7,487 nucleotides of DNA from CAYUKK01 sp964445305 (GTDB lineage Bacteria; Acidobacteriota; Aminicenantia; Aminicenantales; UBA8522). Under the pieces are notes generated by a model. The model was not told the DNA's origin, did no database searches, and saw only the letters and a program-made list of their open reading frames with translations. The position numbers and the translations under genes are program-made. The stretch lies in assembly GCA_964445305.1 (NCBI GenBank), contig CAYUKK010000090.1, positions 1-7,487 of the forward strand, read 5' to 3'. Numbering within the stretch: the stretch's first letter is position 1; each line of letters starts with the position of its first letter. Shown piece by piece: positions 5,351 through 7,487 of the stretch.

Positions 5351-5373
5351 AATAAATAGTATTTCGATAGAAT
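5345..5373 (+). promoter_or_regulatory. sigma70-like promoter of the OsmC gene
   Basis: TTGCAA (5345-5350, 4/6) and TAGAAT (5368-5373, 5/6) are separated by the optimal 17 bases. Transcription would start near 5380, about 34 bases ahead of ATG 5414, and the leader carries the GAGGAG ribosome site. Confidence 0.5.
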
Positions 5374-5413
5374 TACTAAAGTTCCTCCTGTATTACTTCT
5401 TGAGGAGCTGAGC

Positions 5414-5827
5414 ATGAGCGACCGAGATATAAGGGTTACTTTTCCGGGGGGATGGAAAGTCGACGCTGAATATAAAGGTTTTGTCATCTCCACCGACCAG
5501 CCCATTTATCAGGGTGGCGAGGAAACAGCTCCCGCCCCCTTCGACCTCTTCCTCGCGTCCATTGCCACGTGCGCTGGCTATTATGTGCTGGCATTCTGCA
5601 GGGAAAGAGGTATTCCCACCGAAAATGCTGCCGTGGTCATGAAAACCGAAAAGAACCCGAAGACAAAAATGGTCAGCAGGATTTCGATCGAGATCGAGCT
5701 TCCGCCCGAGTTTCCCATTAAGTACAAAAACGCCATCATCCGGGCTGTCGACCAGTGCACAGTCAAGGCTCATATCGTTAAGCCTCCCCTCTTTTCCATT
5801 GAAGCGAAAACGATGAAACTCGCTTAA
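5414..5827 (+). CDS. OsmC/Ohr-family thiol protein
   Basis: A 137-residue cytoplasmic protein of the OsmC superfamily, members of which reduce organic or fatty-acid hydroperoxides with a pair of cysteines. The family pattern is clear: GGEETAPAPFDLFLASIATC (34-53), where the conserved acidic/Pro region leads to the helix with C53. The second conserved cysteine is C115 in AVDQCTVKAHI (111-121). C62 is an extra cysteine. Length is normal for the YhfA-like small branch, which differs from classical Ohr, so the peroxide substrate is uncertain and a general thiol or sulfur-handling role is possible. GAGGAG (5402-5407) sits 6 bases before the ATG, and a promoter lies at 5345-5373. The stop codon TAA lies inside a perfect 10-base palindrome, CGCTTAAGCG (5821-5830). 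Confidence 0.88.
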   Translation: MSDRDIRVTFPGGWKVDAEYKGFVISTDQPIYQGGEETAPAPFDLFLASIATCAGYYVLAFCRERGIPTENAAVVMKTEKNPKTKMVSRISIEIELPPEFPIKYKNAIIRAVDQCTVKAHIVKPPLFSIEAKTMKLA

Positions 5828-5857
5828 GCGCACGTTTTTGGTGTCAAAAATGGCCGT
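5828..5857. other. short convergent spacer, weak hairpin
   Basis: The 30 bases between the two convergent stops contain TTTTT (5835-5839) and AAAAA (5846-5850) around a 6-base loop. On either strand this gives an A-stem/T-stem hairpin without a GC core, so it is at best a weak bidirectional terminator. Confidence 0.25.
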
Positions 5858-7447
5858 TTAATTTCTTCTTTCGTCGAGGAGAGGGCGCCATCTCTTCATC
5901 AGCTCCTCGTTGAGGTCAAGCGGCGGTCGGGCATCTGGCGGCAGGAAAGACTTATAAGGATGGTCCTTGGCGTAAGCCTCAAACTCGTCACGTATTTTCT
6001 TGAGAGCCATGGGCTTGATGAAGAGGTCAATTGCTGATGCGGCCATGGCTTTGGCGCCGGCGTTGAGTCCCTTCCATGCCGTCGACCCGTAGTTCGACGC
6101 CACCGACGACCAGTGATGGCCGATGGCTCCCGGCACCTGGCCCGGGAACCGGATGGTGGCCAGCGGCGCGATGAGCGACACATCGCCAACATCCGAAGAC
6201 CCGCCTCCCACGAAAGCGCCGCGGGGATCGCTGAGAGGCCGTACCTCCGAGGGCATGCCCTTTTCCTCCTCACCGAGCTCCTTCTGGAGAGCGCGGGCGA
6301 AAGCGTGCTCTTCTTCCGTCCAGGCAGGCATGCCGACGAGCTCGATATTCTGCTGGAAGAGCTCGGCCAGCGCCTTATTGGCATGTCGCTGATGGACAGC
6401 GCTCAGAATCCTTACCTGGGAAAGCTCGGTGCCCGTCGCCAGTGCCGCTCCCTTGGCGCAATCGACAACCCGGCTGTACATCTCCTCGACCCGCTCATCG
6501 GTATTCCGCACGTAATACCAGACGCTTGCCTTATCAGGGACGACATTCGGCGCTTCGCCTCCCTCGAGGATGACGTAGTGGAGGCGGTGGGCCAGGTTGA
6601 GGTGCTCGCGCAGATAATTGGTAGCGACGTTCATGATTTCAACGGCATCGAGAGCGCTCCGGCCACTCCAGGCAGAGGCGCCGTGCGAGGTCTTGCCCTT
6701 GAAGGTAAAGATCACCGAGAAGAGGGCATTGCCGCTCACGCCGTAGTCAGTGCCGAAATCGCTGCTGCTATGGTTGTCGATGACAACGTCGACGTCGTCA
6801 AAAAGGCCGGCCCGGACCATGAAGGGACGGCTGATGAGAGTTTCCTCGGCCGGTGAGCCGAACATCTTGATCGTTCCCTTGAGTCCAAACTTGGCCATCG
6901 CCTCCTTGACGGCCGTAGCCGCGGCCACCGCGGCCGTGCCCATCGTGTTGTGGCCGCAGCCATGGCCAGGCGCCCCCTCGACGAGCGGTTCCTGGCGCGG
7001 CACGCGGCCTTTCTGGGAGAGCATGGGCAGGGCGTCAAATTCGCCGAGGATGCCGATGACTGGCTTTCCCGAGCCGTAGGTGCCGACAAAGCAGGTGGGC
7101 ATACCGGCCAGGCCGCGTTCAACTTTAAAGCCCGCCTCCTCGAGCGTATCGGCCAGGAGCTTGGAGGAACGGAATTCCTGGAGGCCGAGCTCGGCGTAGG
7201 ACCAGATGGCATCAGAAATCCGGCCAAATTTCTCCACCACCTCGGGCTGGCTCAACCAGTCGAGGACGAATTTTTTCTCTTTTTCGATTTTTTTGGGCTT
7301 CTCAGCCGCGCTGAGCGGCGGCGAAAAAATCCCGAGGGTGAAAGCCACGATGACAGCGAAGCCCGCCAGCCCGAAGGCCAGCTTGCTTCGAACGCCGAGA
7401 CTCGACACCAATTCCATTCTTGACCTTTTTTTATTTGCTTTCTTCAT
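5858..7447 (-). CDS. exported M20-family amidohydrolase, AbgB-like
   Basis: A 529-residue zinc-type amidohydrolase/peptidase of the M20D branch, closest in style to AbgB (p-aminobenzoyl-glutamate hydrolase subunit B). Family enzymes cleave amide bonds of N-acyl or aminoacyl compounds. Motifs: GEFDALP (135-141); GHGCGHN (161-167) with the metal-binding C164 and H166; GSPAEE (197-202) with the catalytic/metal glutamates; VIDNHSS (222-228) with H226; TSHGASAW (253-260) in the dimerisation lid; GHHWSS (443-448), the last metal histidine. All key residues are present. Unlike cytoplasmic AbgB, it begins with a basic stretch and a hydrophobic core (about 22-40) ending near SAA (46-48), a signal peptide, so the enzyme probably works in the periplasm. 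ATG 7447 has AAGGAGG (7452-7458) 4 bases upstream. Its promoter would lie beyond the window. It converges on the OsmC gene. The natural substrate is unknown. Confidence 0.9.
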   Translation of the reverse strand: MKKANKKRSRMELVSSLGVRSKLAFGLAGFAVIVAFTLGIFSPPLSAAEKPKKIEKEKKFVLDWLSQPEVVEKFGRISDAIWSYAELGLQEFRSSKLLADTLEEAGFKVERGLAGMPTCFVGTYGSGKPVIGILGEFDALPMLSQKGRVPRQEPLVEGAPGHGCGHNTMGTAAVAAATAVKEAMAKFGLKGTIKMFGSPAEETLISRPFMVRAGLFDDVDVVIDNHSSSDFGTDYGVSGNALFSVIFTFKGKTSHGASAWSGRSALDAVEIMNVATNYLREHLNLAHRLHYVILEGGEAPNVVPDKASVWYYVRNTDERVEEMYSRVVDCAKGAALATGTELSQVRILSAVHQRHANKALAELFQQNIELVGMPAWTEEEHAFARALQKELGEEEKGMPSEVRPLSDPRGAFVGGGSSDVGDVSLIAPLATIRFPGQVPGAIGHHWSSVASNYGSTAWKGLNAGAKAMAASAIDLFIKPMALKKIRDEFEAYAKDHPYKSFLPPDARPPLDLNEELMKRWRPLLDERRN

Positions 7448-7487
7448 GCTCCCTCCTTCTCCTTTTTGCCCCTTGAATCCTTTTTCA

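Noticed and set aside
6113..6856. 247-residue plus-strand open frame inside the M20 gene
   Set aside because: The opposite strand has all M20 metal-binding motifs; this frame has none of its own.

Overview
The window is bacterial DNA carrying six convincing protein genes, two decayed gene remnants and several small regulatory or repeat-like structures. Most proteins are exported or house-keeping types. Start sites have Shine-Dalgarno sequences and sigma70-like promoters, and no phage, plasmid or CRISPR genes are visible. Base composition is uneven: hand-counted 60-base lines gave 62% G+C inside the 1251 gene, 75% inside the 5858-7447 gene, but 37% and 45% inside the 2793-3899 gene. The lineage cannot be named from this. 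An uncultured Gram-negative-type bacterium of the Acidobacteriota/Aminicenantota sort would fit the gene styles, but that is only an impression.

Layout, left to right. Positions 1-202 hold no gene I can support, only a palindromic motif (GGTCCGACC) and a small hairpin. A small exported protein of unknown function lies on the minus strand (203-850), with a good promoter and ribosome binding site. A 400-base divergent spacer (851-1250) contains that promoter, two adjacent GC-rich hairpins and a promoter for the next gene. A large exported beta-propeller protein resembling a glycoside hydrolase (1251-2813, plus) follows. It meets a second exported propeller protein of NHL/6-bladed type (2793-3899, minus) head-on, and the two stop regions overlap by 21 bases.

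The zone 2700-4300 looks rearranged. The last 29 codons of the minus-strand propeller gene, plus 20 more codons past its stop, read as the N-terminus of a TatD-family hydrolase. The last 36 codons of the plus-strand gene are antisense to the same remnant. Upstream of the minus-strand propeller gene, 3971-4296 holds a chimeric ABC transporter pseudogene: an ATPase signature motif joined directly to the end of an ABC-2 permease, then frameshifted.

The right part is more ordinary: a TrmJ-like tRNA/rRNA 2'-O-methyltransferase (4514-5272, minus), a divergent OsmC-family thiol protein (5414-5827, plus), and a convergent exported M20 amidohydrolase of the AbgB type (5858-7447, minus). The spacer between the methyltransferase and OsmC genes carries an AT-rich inverted-repeat element and a palindromic TTGCAA that could act as the -35 box in both directions.

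The genes do not form one pathway. I see no new multi-gene defence or metabolic system. The most informative content is the evidence of gene decay and fusion around 2700-2880 and 3970-4300.
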